DNA from: Paraburkholderia phenoliruptrix | GTDB lineage: Bacteria; Pseudomonadota; Gammaproteobacteria; Burkholderiales; Burkholderiaceae | Assembly: GCF_019511605.1 (NCBI RefSeq) | Contig: NZ_JAEUAV010000022.1 | Span: 1 to 64,000, forward strand | DNA length: 64,000 nucleotides | Direction of reading: 5' to 3' | Part shown: in pieces, positions 40,452-50,088 of the stretch | Position numbering within the stretch: the stretch's first letter is position 1 | Layout: each line of letters opens with the position of its first letter | The notes under the pieces: model-generated | The model's input: only the letters and a program-made list of their open reading frames with translations | Told to the model about the DNA's origin: nothing | The model's database searches: none | Position numbers and translations under genes: made by a program

Positions 40452-42260
40452 TCAATAAACCAGTTGTGCCTGACCGCAGGCAAGTCCGAGATCGTGAACC
40501 GTGCTCACGCCGAGCTGCACGCCGAGCAGTTGCAGAAGCGGCACGAGCAAGAGGTCCAGAGAATTCAGCACAGGCGTGAGGACACCGGCGAGCGCGCTGA
40601 GAAGCGGCGCTGCGAGCCCGGTAATGTCGATGCCAAGCGCCGTGGCGTGCATCGAGCCAGCGAGCCCGCTCGCGAGCTGACTCAAAAGGCCGCTCGTGGC
40701 CGAACCGAGCGTGTTGCTGTTGATGCTCTGATAGTCGTCGCTGTCGCCGCTCACGTTGTCAAAGCGCAGCACGCCGGGCGCGGACTGCATGCTCAGATTC
40801 ATGCCGTTCTCCGGCGAGCTGGTGCCGACGCTCACGTCGATCACGCCAAGGCTGAAGAGCGGCACGCTCACCGACGTCACGGACGCGGGCTTCGAGCAGC
40901 TCGTGGGCGCCGTCGAATTGGTCAGATTGCCCGCCGCGTCGCCGCCCGCGCAGAGCGACACGAGGCCTGGCGTCACCGCGACCCAGCTGTAGCTCGTGGC
41001 CTTCTGCGTCGAACACTGGGTAGCCTGCAAAGCGGCGGTGCCGGGCGCGACTTCGAGATAGATAGGCAGATTCAGAACACTCACGTTGACGAGCGACGGA
41101 AAGCCCGCGCCAAGACCAACGTTCAGGTTGACGAGTTGCACGTTCAGATACACCTGCACCGACGCCGAGTGCGCGCTCGTGCGGGGGGTGCCGTCGGCAT
41201 AGGTGCCGGCCTCGCCGACCGCGATAGCCGGCGGCTTGAGAATCCGCGCCTGCGCTGTTACGTTCGCGAGCGGGCTCAGATTGAGCGCGGTGCCGAGATT
41301 GAGCGCGGAAGTGCCGTGCGCGATCTCGGCGGCGACCATCAGCGCGTCGAGCGCGTTGATGGTGGCGGAGGCCGCGGCCTCAGGATTGGCAAGCCCAATG
41401 GCGAGCAGGCCGCTCGCGCCCGTGGTGTCGCCAAGATTGACCTTCGTCGATCCCGTCGATGCGCTCGCAATCGTGTTGAGCCCGCTGATCACGCTCGCGC
41501 TCGCCACGTTGCCCTGACCTAACGCCGTCGCCATGGCGGTGGCGAGTTCTGCCACCGTCACCTGCGTCCGCAGCAACTGCGACATCGAGGCAACGCCCAA
41601 GGCGGCGGCGAGTTCCGACAACTTCAACTGCGCGGTGGCGAGCCCTTGATACGAGCCGACGTCGAGATTCACGCTGCTGCCGAGCAGGGCGCTCAAGAGT
41701 CCGTTGAGCGCACCGCCGGACAGGCCGGCAATCGACGTGCTCAGCGAAAACGCGCGAACGTTGGTGGCCTGTGCGACGGCGCTTGCGCTTAGCTCACGCG
41801 TCTGGCCGATCAGAAACAGAAACGGCACCGGCCGGCTCACCACGACCTGCAATGCATTGATCGGCGCACCCGACGCCGCGAAATACGACTGGCCTGCATT
41901 GGCCGACGGGTCCCATCGTCCGCAGCTCGACTGCACTGTGCCGTCTGCGGGCAGACCGTTGGCGCTCGCGTTCAGTTGCGCCGAGTTCGCGGCCGCGGCA
42001 CAGCCGCCCGCGCTGGCGATCAGCTGCACGCCGGCTGCGGCGGCCAGATCGGCGGTACGTTGCAAGTCACGGCGCGCGTAATAGAAGTGGCCGATATCCA
42101 CCGCGCCCAGCGCGATCACCGCGAGGCTCACCCACACTGCCGCCAGCAACGCGATCGCGCCACGCTGCCGGCGCGCGACGACGCCGGCCACGCCGCGACG
42201 CCGCGCGCGCGGGGAGCGGGGCCCTGCGCCATGGCGACAGGCAGGAGCGCGTGATCGCAT
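40452..42260 (-). CDS. tadG: Tad pilus protein TadG (pseudopilin-like, large)
   Basis: A 602-residue protein. After a basic N-terminus, RRQRGAIALLAAVWVSLAVIALGAVDIGHFYYARRDLQRTADLAAAAG is the TadG/TadE-type anchor and Flp-associated segment. The long remainder is rich in Ala/Ser/Leu/Asn repeats and is predicted to be extracytoplasmic. TadG-type minor components help assemble or anchor Flp pili. Its ATG overlaps the region of the DUF3613 stop, so the two are coupled. Confidence 0.85.
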   Translation of the reverse strand: MRSRAPACRHGAGPRSPRARRRGVAGVVARRQRGAIALLAAVWVSLAVIALGAVDIGHFYYARRDLQRTADLAAAAGVQLIASAGGCAAAANSAQLNASANGLPADGTVQSSCGRWDPSANAGQSYFAASGAPINALQVVVSRPVPFLFLIGQTRELSASAVAQATNVRAFSLSTSIAGLSGGALNGLLSALLGSSVNLDVGSYQGLATAQLKLSELAAALGVASMSQLLRTQVTVAELATAMATALGQGNVASASVISGLNTIASASTGSTKVNLGDTTGASGLLAIGLANPEAAASATINALDALMVAAEIAHGTSALNLGTALNLSPLANVTAQARILKPPAIAVGEAGTYADGTPRTSAHSASVQVYLNVQLVNLNVGLGAGFPSLVNVSVLNLPIYLEVAPGTAALQATQCSTQKATSYSWVAVTPGLVSLCAGGDAAGNLTNSTAPTSCSKPASVTSVSVPLFSLGVIDVSVGTSSPENGMNLSMQSAPGVLRFDNVSGDSDDYQSINSNTLGSATSGLLSQLASGLAGSMHATALGIDITGLAAPLLSALAGVLTPVLNSLDLLLVPLLQLLGVQLGVSTVHDLGLACGQAQLVY

Positions 42261-42261
42261 G

Positions 42262-42651
42262 TCAGTTCTGCGGCAATTGCCCTGTCAGGCCCACACCCTG
42301 GCTACCGCTATTGCCCTGGCTGAGCGCCGAGCCATACAGATCGGGAATGCGCGATCTGAACGACTGCATGTAACGCCGATATGCGAGCCCGGCCTGTTCG
42401 CCGGGCATCGGCTGGGCGGCTGCGGCCTGCGCGTTGCTGCGCTGAAGCGCGAGCCACGCCGAGGTAGCATGCCCGACTTCGCTGCGCTCGAGCTGCGGCT
42501 CGCCGCTCGGCGCTGACTGCGCGCATACGTTGCCGGCGCCGGCACCGACCGCCGCGAGCGCGAGCAGCAACGCGCGCGCGACCAGACATTGGCGCAGCCG
42601 ACATGGTTGGGTATTTCTCACGCTTTCCTCCGCGGCAGCGCCGCCTGTCAT
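42262..42651 (-). CDS. DUF3613 protein of the Tad cluster
   Basis: A 129-residue exported protein. The segment RALLLALAAVGAGAGNVCAQ acts as a signal peptide. The conserved DUF3613 block follows: SEVGHATSAWLALQRSNAQAAAAQPMPGEQAGLAYRRYMQSF. It occurs in betaproteobacterial Tad loci, but its function is unknown. Its ATG overlaps the tadD stop (ATGA). Confidence 0.85.
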   Translation of the reverse strand: MTGGAAAEESVRNTQPCRLRQCLVARALLLALAAVGAGAGNVCAQSAPSGEPQLERSEVGHATSAWLALQRSNAQAAAAQPMPGEQAGLAYRRYMQSFRSRIPDLYGSALSQGNSGSQGVGLTGQLPQN

Positions 42652-43505
42652 TGTGCGAACCGTTGCAGAAGACGCGGCGCCGGTTCCATCGTGTCGTGCG
42701 CGCTCGCCACCGTGCGCGCCGGTGCAGCCAGCAGACCCTGCGCCGGCGCCATGCCGCCCGAGCCGGCGCGTGCGCCAGTGCGGGCGGCAGCGACCTTCGC
42801 GGCGTCGGCGCGAATTGCCGCGCGCACATCGAGTGCGAGCTTCTGCTGGTTCATCAGCGCCTGCGCGTCGCTCACCTGCGCGCTCGCCAGCAGAAAGAGC
42901 GCGATATTGCTGACGATCTTTGGATTGGCGGCATCGAGTTCGGCCGCCTTCATCAACGGCACGCGCGCTCCCGCGACGTCGCCCGCCCGCAGGCGCGCGT
43001 AGCCCAGGTCGGAGAGCACCGTTGCATCGGTCGGTGCAACCAGCGCCGCCTGCTCCAGTTCGCTCGCCGCGCGGCCGAAGTCGCCCTGCCCGCCCGCAAT
43101 CAGACCGAGGCCGCGATGGCCGCGCGCGGCCAGCGGCGTGTGCAGCAACTGTCTGTAGGCGGCCGCGCTCGCGTCGGGTTGATCGGTCATGCGCAGTGCG
43201 TCCGCGCGCAGCAGAGTCGAATCGGGCGAGACGCCGTACTGCTTTTCGTACGCATCAATATGCGCGAGCGACGCGAAGTACAGGCCCTGCTGCTGCATCC
43301 GGTCGATCAGGCCGAGATACATGCCCGGCGTGTCGGGCGCGGGATCGCGCCGTGCCTGCGCAAGCAGCGCCTCGCGCTCGGCCTGTGGGCCGACGCCGTA
43401 GCCGGACTGCTGCGACGCACACCCGCCGAGCAAAGCGAGCGCCGCTGCCGCGCAGGCGCAACTCGTCGCATGGAAAAATTGCTTCGGTATCTTGATCAAT
43501 TTCAT
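42648..43505 (-). CDS. tadD: Tad assembly lipoprotein TadD (TPR)
   Basis: A 285-residue lipoprotein: the signal ends in ALALLGGC, a lipobox. Residues ~90-215 hold tetratricopeptide-type repeats (LLHTPLAARGHRGLGLIAGGQGDFGRAASELEQAALVAPTDATVLSDLGYARLRAGDVAGARVPLMKAAELD). TadD is thought to pilot or scaffold the RcpA secretin. AGGAAA precedes the ATG. The C-terminus is Ala-rich. Confidence 0.88.
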   Translation of the reverse strand: MKLIKIPKQFFHATSCACAAAALALLGGCASQQSGYGVGPQAEREALLAQARRDPAPDTPGMYLGLIDRMQQQGLYFASLAHIDAYEKQYGVSPDSTLLRADALRMTDQPDASAAAYRQLLHTPLAARGHRGLGLIAGGQGDFGRAASELEQAALVAPTDATVLSDLGYARLRAGDVAGARVPLMKAAELDAANPKIVSNIALFLLASAQVSDAQALMNQQKLALDVRAAIRADAAKVAAARTGARAGSGGMAPAQGLLAAPARTVASAHDTMEPAPRLLQRFAQ

Positions 43506-43516
43506 TGCTGTTTTTC

Positions 43517-44551
43517 CTAGCGATGCATCGTCTTGAGCGAGTGCGACACCGACAGCACACCCGGCCCCGCGGTGACGATCATCAGCGCGGGCAGCAGGGT
43601 CAGGATCATGACGCCGGTCATCTTCACCGCCATGCGGCCAATCCGTTCGCGCAGCATCGCGCGGCGCGTTTCGCGCAGGCGGTCGCCGAACTGCTTGAGG
43701 GGTTCCTGTACCGCGCCGCCGTGCCGGTCCACCTGAATCAGCAGGCGCACGACCGCGCGCAGATCTTCGTTGTCGAAGCTCGACGCGAGCCGCGCGAGCG
43801 ACTGCTCGCGCGTGCGTCCGGCCGCGAACTGACGCTGCGCGATTTCGAGCTCGCCCGACAGCACCGGCAGGACGCCGCGAAAATCGTTGACCATCACCTG
43901 AAGGCTCTGATCGAGCGACAAGCCCACGCCCTGCAGCAGACGCAACAGGTCGACGAGCATCGGCAATTCGTCGACGACCGCGGCGCGGCGCGCGGCCGCG
44001 CGCCGGCGCAGCACCACCTTGGGCGCCATCACGCCGCAGACGAAAGCGACGATCACCGCCAGCACATAGCGCGGACCTTGCACCTGCGCATGAGCGAGCG
44101 TGCCCGCGACGAGCGGCAACACAACGGCGCCGGCGACGCGCGCGATCAGGAAGAGTCCGCGCGCGCGGGCATCGACAAAACCGCACTGTTCGAGGAGCCG
44201 CCGGTCCTCGTGCGCAACGAACTGTCGCCCCACCGGCGTATCGAGCCAGCGGGTGCCGGCGTTTGCGCATCGTTCGAGAAAGCCTTGCATGCCGCGCTGC
44301 CGTATGCCGGCGGGCACGGTCCCACGCGAGGGCGATGAGAGCAATGAGGGCGACGCATTCCACGCGGCCGCTGCATGGGCGCCTTTGCTTGCGGCCGCGG
44401 CGCTGTGCAGCGCGCGTTCGTCGAGTGCGTGAGCAAGCGTGCGGGCGCTGCGCCGCGCGGCCGCAAGACGCGCGATCAGCAGACCCGCGAGCAGCAGCAA
44501 TCCCGTGGCGGCGAGAACGAGCGCAAGCGCGAAGAGCTGGTTCGGCTGCAT
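43517..44551 (-). CDS. tadC: Tad inner-membrane platform protein TadC
   Basis: A 344-residue membrane protein with an N-terminal helix and a T2SSF-type domain: ELPMLVDLLRLLQGVGLSLDQSLQVMVNDF, then RGVLPVLSGELEIAQRQFAAGRTREQSLARLASSFDNEDLRAVVRLLIQVDRHGG. With TadB it forms the platform that works with the CpaF ATPase to extrude Flp pili. It follows TadB with 2 bases between. Confidence 0.9.
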   Translation of the reverse strand: MQPNQLFALALVLAATGLLLLAGLLIARLAAARRSARTLAHALDERALHSAAAASKGAHAAAAWNASPSLLSSPSRGTVPAGIRQRGMQGFLERCANAGTRWLDTPVGRQFVAHEDRRLLEQCGFVDARARGLFLIARVAGAVVLPLVAGTLAHAQVQGPRYVLAVIVAFVCGVMAPKVVLRRRAAARRAAVVDELPMLVDLLRLLQGVGLSLDQSLQVMVNDFRGVLPVLSGELEIAQRQFAAGRTREQSLARLASSFDNEDLRAVVRLLIQVDRHGGAVQEPLKQFGDRLRETRRAMLRERIGRMAVKMTGVMILTLLPALMIVTAGPGVLSVSHSLKTMHR

Positions 44552-44553
44552 CG

Positions 44554-45768
44554 TCAGCCCTTGAACCGGGCGAGCCGGTACAGCAGATATGCGCCCGTCA
44601 TTTGCAGCGCGAATGCGAGGTAGAGAATCTGACGGCCGCCCGGATCGAACCACATGGAACCGAAGTAGCGCGGGTTGGTGAGAACCAGAAACCCGCCTAT
44701 GCCGATGGGCAACATGCCGAGCACCCACGACGACAGTCGCGTTTCCGACGACATTGCCACGAGTTCGCGTTCCGCCTGCTCCAGATCGCGCATGAACGAC
44801 GACATGCGATCGAGCATCACGTCGGCGCGGCCGCCGTACTTCACGGACAGCCGCAGCACCGCGCCCAGCAGTTCGAGTTCGCGTGCGCCGTACAGTACGG
44901 CGACGTGCGAAAGTGCGCGGTCGATCTCGACGCCCGATCGCAGCATGCGCGAAACGTGATCGAGACATTCGCGCAGCGGCGCCTCGGTGGTTTGCAGCGA
45001 CGCCTGGAACGCGGCCGGTACGCTGTTACCGAGGGTGATCAGACGCACGATGCCGTCCAGAAACGACGGCAATTGCCGCACGATCGCCTGGCGGCGGCGG
45101 CTCGCGCGCATCGACATGATGAAATACAGAAACGCCGCGCAGCCCGCCAGCGTAACAGCGGCGGCGAGCGGCCCGCCCTCGGCGCCGGCCACGACGCACA
45201 AGACGGCGACGAGGGCCGCGACGGCGACAAGCGACGCACGCGCCTGACGCAGCCCGGCGCGGTTCAGCATCGCGGCGATTGCATAGCGCGCGCGGGCGGC
45301 CAGATAAAGCAGGTGCGCAGGCAGGCCGGCGTCTGCGGCGGGCGCCTGCGGTGCGAGCGCGATGCCGGGCGCAGCCGACGCGCCGCGCCGCGCGGCAGCG
45401 GACGCCGCCCCCGCTGCTGCCCCTGCTCCTGATCCCACTGTCCGGCCCGCAGCCATGCCCGAAGATGCAGCGAAGCCCGACGCATTGCGCGACCCGTTTG
45501 CCGCGGCACCTCCAGCGCTCCCAGCGCTGCCCGCGCCCGCGGTGCCCGAGGCACCCGGCATTGCGCCGACCGCTACTCGAGCCGCGGCACCCGTCTCAAC
45601 GCCTACCGCCGCGCTCGATACCGCCGGCTGCGCGACGTTCATACGGCTGTCGATGAAGCGCTCGGCACTCACCTGCTCCTTGCGTTGCGCGCCGCGCTGC
45701 AGGATCAGCAGCGCAGCCGCTGCGCACAGCAACGAAAGCGCGGCAAAGATCAACGCCGCGCTAGACAT
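44554..45768 (-). CDS. tadB: Tad inner-membrane platform protein TadB
   Basis: A 404-residue GspF-family protein with an N-terminal helix, membrane segments near 160-200 and 370-395, and the T2SSF domain RQLPSFLDGIVRLITLGNSVPAAFQASLQT between. Residues ~55-145 are a long Ala/Gly/Ser-rich insertion not typical of TadB. Its ATG overlaps the end of cpaF by 8 bases, so it is translationally coupled to the ATPase gene. Confidence 0.88.
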   Translation of the reverse strand: MSSAALIFAALSLLCAAAALLILQRGAQRKEQVSAERFIDSRMNVAQPAVSSAAVGVETGAAARVAVGAMPGASGTAGAGSAGSAGGAAANGSRNASGFAASSGMAAGRTVGSGAGAAAGAASAAARRGASAAPGIALAPQAPAADAGLPAHLLYLAARARYAIAAMLNRAGLRQARASLVAVAALVAVLCVVAGAEGGPLAAAVTLAGCAAFLYFIMSMRASRRRQAIVRQLPSFLDGIVRLITLGNSVPAAFQASLQTTEAPLRECLDHVSRMLRSGVEIDRALSHVAVLYGARELELLGAVLRLSVKYGGRADVMLDRMSSFMRDLEQAERELVAMSSETRLSSWVLGMLPIGIGGFLVLTNPRYFGSMWFDPGGRQILYLAFALQMTGAYLLYRLARFKG

Positions 45769-47164
45769 TGAAGCCGCCGCCAAAACCGCCGCCTGCGAAA
45801 CCACCGCCTCCGAACCCGGCTCCGCCGTTGCCAAACCCGCCGCCGCCGAAACCGCCATCCGCCGCGCCGCCCGCGCCGCCGAGCGGCTGACGGAAACGCG
45901 CAAGCTTCGGCGAATGCGGATGAATGCCAAGCGACACCCATTGGTCGAGCTCCTCGCCGTCCGCCGACAACGCCGGCTCGTAGCGGTAAAGCTCCTGGGT
46001 CGCAATGATGTTGTCCGACAGGCCCGTCACCTCGGTGATCGACAGAATGCGGCGCCGGCCGTTCGAAAGCCGCCCGATCTGCACGATGAAGTCGATCGCG
46101 TTGGCAATCTGGCGCCGCAGGCTCGACTCGGTGCCCTGGAAGCCGGCGAAGCCCGCAAGCATTTCGAGCCGGTACAGGCACTCGCGCGGCGAGCTGGCGT
46201 GGACCGTGCCCATCGAGCCGTCGTGGCCGGTGTTCATCGCCTGCAGCATTTCGAGCACTTCGCCGCCGCGCACCTCGCCCACGATGATGCGGTCCGGCCG
46301 CATTCGCAGCGTATTGCGCAACAGGTCGCGAATCGTCACCACGCCGGCGCCGTCGAAGCCGCCCGGCCGGCTTTCGAGCCGCACCACATGCGGATGGTTC
46401 AGCGAGAGTTCGGCCGTGTCCTCGATCGTCACCACACGCTCGGGCTCGGGAATGTGAAACGCCAGTGCGTTGAGCAGCGAGGTCTTGCCCGAACTCGTTC
46501 CACCCGACACCAGCACGTTGCAGCGCGCCTCGACCGCCGCCTCCAGCAACGCGCCGATTTCGGGACTATAGGTGCCGTTGCCGAGCAGATCGTCGGGACG
46601 CAGCGGGTCTTTGCGGAACTTGCGGATCGAAACGATAGGACCGTCTATCGACAACGGCTCGATCACCACATTCACGCGCCCGCCGTTGGGCAGGCGCGCG
46701 TCGACCATCGGATTCGACTCGTCGAGGCGCCGGCCAATCGGCGCGAGTATGCGCCGTACGATCCGCAGCAGATGCGCATTGTCTGCGAAGCGCACCGGTA
46801 TCTTGGTGAGAATGCCGTGGCGCGACACATACACGTCGTTGTAGCCGTTGATCAGAATGTCTTCGACGGCAGGGTCGTTCAGCAGATCCTCGATAGGGCC
46901 GAAGCCCGCGAGTTCTTTGGTCAACGCGTCGGCGATCGCGCGCACCTCGACCTCGTTGATCGGAATGCGGCGCAACCGCACGAAGCTGTCCATCTCCAGA
47001 TCGACGAACTGATTGATCGCGTTGCGCGACCAGCGGCCGAACTCGGCACCCAGTTCCTCGATGCGCGTGAGCAGATGTTCGTGCGCCGCATTCTTGATGT
47101 CCTGAAACTGCTGGCTGTGCGCGAACGACGGCGCGTTGTCGGCGAATTCAATCTCTTTTGCCAT
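45761..47164 (-). CDS. cpaF: Tad pilus assembly ATPase CpaF (TadA)
   Basis: A 467-residue secretion ATPase of the TadA/VirB11 class. Walker A is SGGTSSGKTSLLNAL, the Asp box RVVTIEDTAELSL, Walker B RMRPDRIIVGEVRGGE and the His box TGHDGSMGTVHASS. It powers Flp pilus polymerisation and probably retraction. Residues ~432-467 form an unusual Gly/Phe tail of FGGGGFGNGGAGFGGGG type. It starts 3 bases after the cpaE stop. Confidence 0.93.
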   Translation of the reverse strand: MAKEIEFADNAPSFAHSQQFQDIKNAAHEHLLTRIEELGAEFGRWSRNAINQFVDLEMDSFVRLRRIPINEVEVRAIADALTKELAGFGPIEDLLNDPAVEDILINGYNDVYVSRHGILTKIPVRFADNAHLLRIVRRILAPIGRRLDESNPMVDARLPNGGRVNVVIEPLSIDGPIVSIRKFRKDPLRPDDLLGNGTYSPEIGALLEAAVEARCNVLVSGGTSSGKTSLLNALAFHIPEPERVVTIEDTAELSLNHPHVVRLESRPGGFDGAGVVTIRDLLRNTLRMRPDRIIVGEVRGGEVLEMLQAMNTGHDGSMGTVHASSPRECLYRLEMLAGFAGFQGTESSLRRQIANAIDFIVQIGRLSNGRRRILSITEVTGLSDNIIATQELYRYEPALSADGEELDQWVSLGIHPHSPKLARFRQPLGGAGGAADGGFGGGGFGNGGAGFGGGGFAGGGFGGGFNV

Positions 47165-47167
47165 CGT

Positions 47168-48409
47168 CTATGACCGTCTGGAGGAAGTGGGAAGAAAGCG
47201 CCTGAGCGCGGCCAACGGCGACTTGCTGCGCGTGGACGCGCTCACGTGCGCCGGCCCCGCAAGGCGCTCGATCAGCGGTTCGAGCGCGCGCACGTACGGG
47301 TCGCGCGGTGCGGCGTCGGCAATCAGCAAGCCCTGGTTCGCGGTCTGCCCGAGCGCCACGCGCCGCTCGGGCAAACTCGCGAGAAGCGCAATGTCGAGGC
47401 GCTCGGCGATCCGCGCGGCGGCCAGCCCGAGCTCCGCGTCGAACCTGTTCACGATGAGCCTGACATTGGTGGTGTCCGCGCCCGCCTCGCGCAAGGACTC
47501 GAGCACCCCGACCGCCGACACGATGGAGGCGACGCCCTGATCGCAGACGAGCCACGCTTCGTCGCAGGCGCGCACGACCTGCGCGACGAACTCCATGTTC
47601 GAAAAGCCGCCGAGGTCGACGATCTGCTGGTCGAAAAAGGCCCTCAGCCGGTTCAGCAAACCAATCGACGACGAATAAGAAATCTCGCGCATCTCCGCGA
47701 GATTCGGCGGCAGTGTCGTGAACGCGAGGCCGCTCGTGTGATGCGACAGAGCGGTATGCACGAAGGTCTGGTCGAAGCGCCGCAGGTTGCGCACGGCTTC
47801 GACGAAATGAAAGTCGCTGCGCGCGTTGAGCATCAGCAGGCCGTCGCCGGCCGGCAAGCCCAGGTCGAACAAGGCCGCCTGCCTGCCCTGCTGCGCATCG
47901 CGCCGTTGCAGCATGACCGCCAGATTGGTCGCGAGCGTGCTCACGCCCATGCCCACGCGTGCGCCGAGCAGGGCTGTCACGCGGCCATGACGGCTCACCG
48001 GCTCGACCAGATTGTCGAGCACCTGCTGCGTGATGCGCAGCGCGTCGGCGGCAGGCGCCGACAGGTCGATGAAGTCGCGCACGCCCGCGCGCAAGGCGGC
48101 GAGCGCGCTCTCGGGCTCGGCGAGCGAGCCGGTTGCGACGATCTGCAGCCCCGGATACTGCGCGCGCACGGCGCTCGTCGCCGCGCTTGCCGCCGCGCCG
48201 CGGCCGCCCGAAAAATCCACGAAGACGAGCGACGGATTGAGCGTTGCGATGCGCTGCGTCAGCATCGCGGGGTCGAGCGTGACGGCTTCAACAGTGCCGG
48301 CGGACAGGAGCGTCTCCGACAGCCAGTGCACGTGCTCGTCGGCGAGCGACGCGAACATGAAACAGTCGGTAACGGCCCGCTCGGTCAATGAGTGCGTTCT
48401 TGCGTTCAT
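47168..48409 (-). CDS. cpaE: Tad localisation protein CpaE (TadZ), degenerate ATPase
   Basis: A 413-residue protein. Residues ~1-130 resemble a receiver-like domain (LNPSLVFVDFSGG), and residues ~135-380 a MinD/ParA-like domain. The deviant Walker A reads GARVGMGVSTLATNLA; the lysines of the KGGVGKST consensus are missing, so ATP hydrolysis is doubtful. CpaE/TadZ proteins place the pilus machine at the cell pole. The ATG at 48409 has AGAGG at good spacing; a second ATG at 48418 sits too close to that site. Confidence 0.85.
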   Translation of the reverse strand: MNARTHSLTERAVTDCFMFASLADEHVHWLSETLLSAGTVEAVTLDPAMLTQRIATLNPSLVFVDFSGGRGAAASAATSAVRAQYPGLQIVATGSLAEPESALAALRAGVRDFIDLSAPAADALRITQQVLDNLVEPVSRHGRVTALLGARVGMGVSTLATNLAVMLQRRDAQQGRQAALFDLGLPAGDGLLMLNARSDFHFVEAVRNLRRFDQTFVHTALSHHTSGLAFTTLPPNLAEMREISYSSSIGLLNRLRAFFDQQIVDLGGFSNMEFVAQVVRACDEAWLVCDQGVASIVSAVGVLESLREAGADTTNVRLIVNRFDAELGLAAARIAERLDIALLASLPERRVALGQTANQGLLIADAAPRDPYVRALEPLIERLAGPAHVSASTRSKSPLAALRRFLPTSSRRS

Positions 48410-48548
48410 CGTGCCCATCCTCTCGCGGCGTCGGCGTAAAACCGGGCGCCGCAGCCTTGCATTGCGCTTCGCGACTGGACCGCGAGAAAGAAGCGCGCGC
48501 CCTCACGATCACTGCGCACGCGCCCGCTCGCCGCCTGGCTGCGCGCGC

Positions 48549-50048
48549 TCATTTCGAAAACCCCGGCGCCGCGTCGCGCGCCGCCACGCCGCCGAGAAAC
48601 GAGCGCCACACCGGTGCGTTGCGCTGCTCGGACTGTTCGCCCGGCGTGGCCGGCAAGGTCGCGCCTTTTGCGAGCGGCGACACCAGATGCGGCGTGACGA
48701 TAATCACCAGTTCCTTGTCGTTCTGCTGGTAGTTGAGCTGCTTGAAGAACGCGCCGATCACCGGCAGGTCGCCGAGCAGCGGCACCTTGGCCACGTTCGA
48801 AATGGTTTCGCGATCGATCAGCCCGCCTATCACGAAGCTCTCGCCATCGCCGAGCTCGACTGTGGTGTCCGTGCGGCGCGTGGTGATCGCGGGCACCGAG
48901 ACGCCGCTGATCGTTACCGCGTTGGCAAAGTCGAGCTGGCTCGCCTCGGGCGCCACCTTCAACGCGATGCGCTGCGGGCTGAGCACCGTCGGCGTGAGCG
49001 TGAGGCCCACGCCATAGGGCTTGTATTCGATCGACGTGGTGCCGAGGCCCTGCGGAATCGGCACGGGAATTTCGCCGCCGGCCAGAAAGCTCGCGCTCTG
49101 GCCGGACAGCGCGACGAGCGTCGGCTCAGCAAGAATCCGCGCGAGGTTGTTGCTTTCCATCAGGCTCAGATCGGCGAAGAGTCCGCGCGTGGCCGAGTTG
49201 AACACCAGATTGAACGCCGACGAAATTGGCGCGACGGAGTTGAACGAAGGCGTCGGGCCATAGGTCGCCGAGCTGAGCGCCGACGGCGCAAACGAGCCGA
49301 ACGTGAAGCCGTTGTTCTGCTTGAGGATGTTCAGACCCACCTGCTTGAGCACCGTGCGGCTGAACTCGACGACGCGCACGTCGACTTGCACGACCGAGCG
49401 CGTCGCGACTGTCGAGGTGTCGTAGATCTGGGCGTCACCCATAGCGCTTGCGAAGCTCGCGCCGCCGTTCGTTGCATCATTGCCGGCCGCGCCGCTCATG
49501 CCTGAAACGGCGCTGCCTCTGCCGCCTCGGCCAACGCTCGCGCCCGCCGCAGCGCTGTTGGCCGCGCTGTTGGCCGCGTTAGCCAAAGTCGCTCTCTGAC
49601 GCGCCTCGATTGCCGCAGCCGCCACGGCCCGTTGATGCGCTTCCATGGTCGGCGCGCTGCCCGAAATGAGCGCGCTGTCGCCCAGTACCCGGACCGACGG
49701 CGTGCCCGGCCCCAGCAGACTTTTCGCCGCAGGCGAGCTGACGTTCACCACATAGCTGAGCGGCGCGTCCTTGCCCTGTTCCCACAGCATCACGTTAGTG
49801 CTGCCCGGCGATTTGCCGACGAGCAGCAGACCGCCCGTCTTGTCGCCCTTGATGATGAGCACGTCCGCGACGCTCGGGTCGCCGATCGCCACGCGCCGCA
49901 GCGTGTGGCCGCTCGCGAGCGACTGCTGCGAGCCGACAAGAAGCTCGAGCTGCTGCGCACCGCCCGCGGCGAAGCCTGCCGGCGACGCCGCCATCGACGA
50001 GCCGCACAGCAGCGCCGCCATTCCGTACTCGAAAATGCGTTTGTTCAT
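48549..50048 (-). CDS. cpaC: Tad outer-membrane secretin CpaC (RcpA)
   Basis: A 499-residue secretin with a signal peptide. The N-terminal domain SLASGHTLRRVAIGDPSVADVLIIKGDKTGGLLLVGKSPGSTNVMLW is the T2SS/T3SS secretin N domain of CpaC. The C-terminal secretin core has LARILAEPTLVALSGQSASFLAGGEIPVPI and VPLLGDLPVIGAFFKQLNYQQNDKELVIIVTPHLV. It forms the outer-membrane pore for Flp pili. Residues ~155-200 are an Ala/Gly/Ser-rich linker. Confidence 0.93.
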   Translation of the reverse strand: MNKRIFEYGMAALLCGSSMAASPAGFAAGGAQQLELLVGSQQSLASGHTLRRVAIGDPSVADVLIIKGDKTGGLLLVGKSPGSTNVMLWEQGKDAPLSYVVNVSSPAAKSLLGPGTPSVRVLGDSALISGSAPTMEAHQRAVAAAAIEARQRATLANAANSAANSAAAGASVGRGGRGSAVSGMSGAAGNDATNGGASFASAMGDAQIYDTSTVATRSVVQVDVRVVEFSRTVLKQVGLNILKQNNGFTFGSFAPSALSSATYGPTPSFNSVAPISSAFNLVFNSATRGLFADLSLMESNNLARILAEPTLVALSGQSASFLAGGEIPVPIPQGLGTTSIEYKPYGVGLTLTPTVLSPQRIALKVAPEASQLDFANAVTISGVSVPAITTRRTDTTVELGDGESFVIGGLIDRETISNVAKVPLLGDLPVIGAFFKQLNYQQNDKELVIIVTPHLVSPLAKGATLPATPGEQSEQRNAPVWRSFLGGVAARDAAPGFSK

Positions 50049-50088
50049 TTTTGTATGGACGCGCGTGGCCGCACGCTCCCTGAGACCG

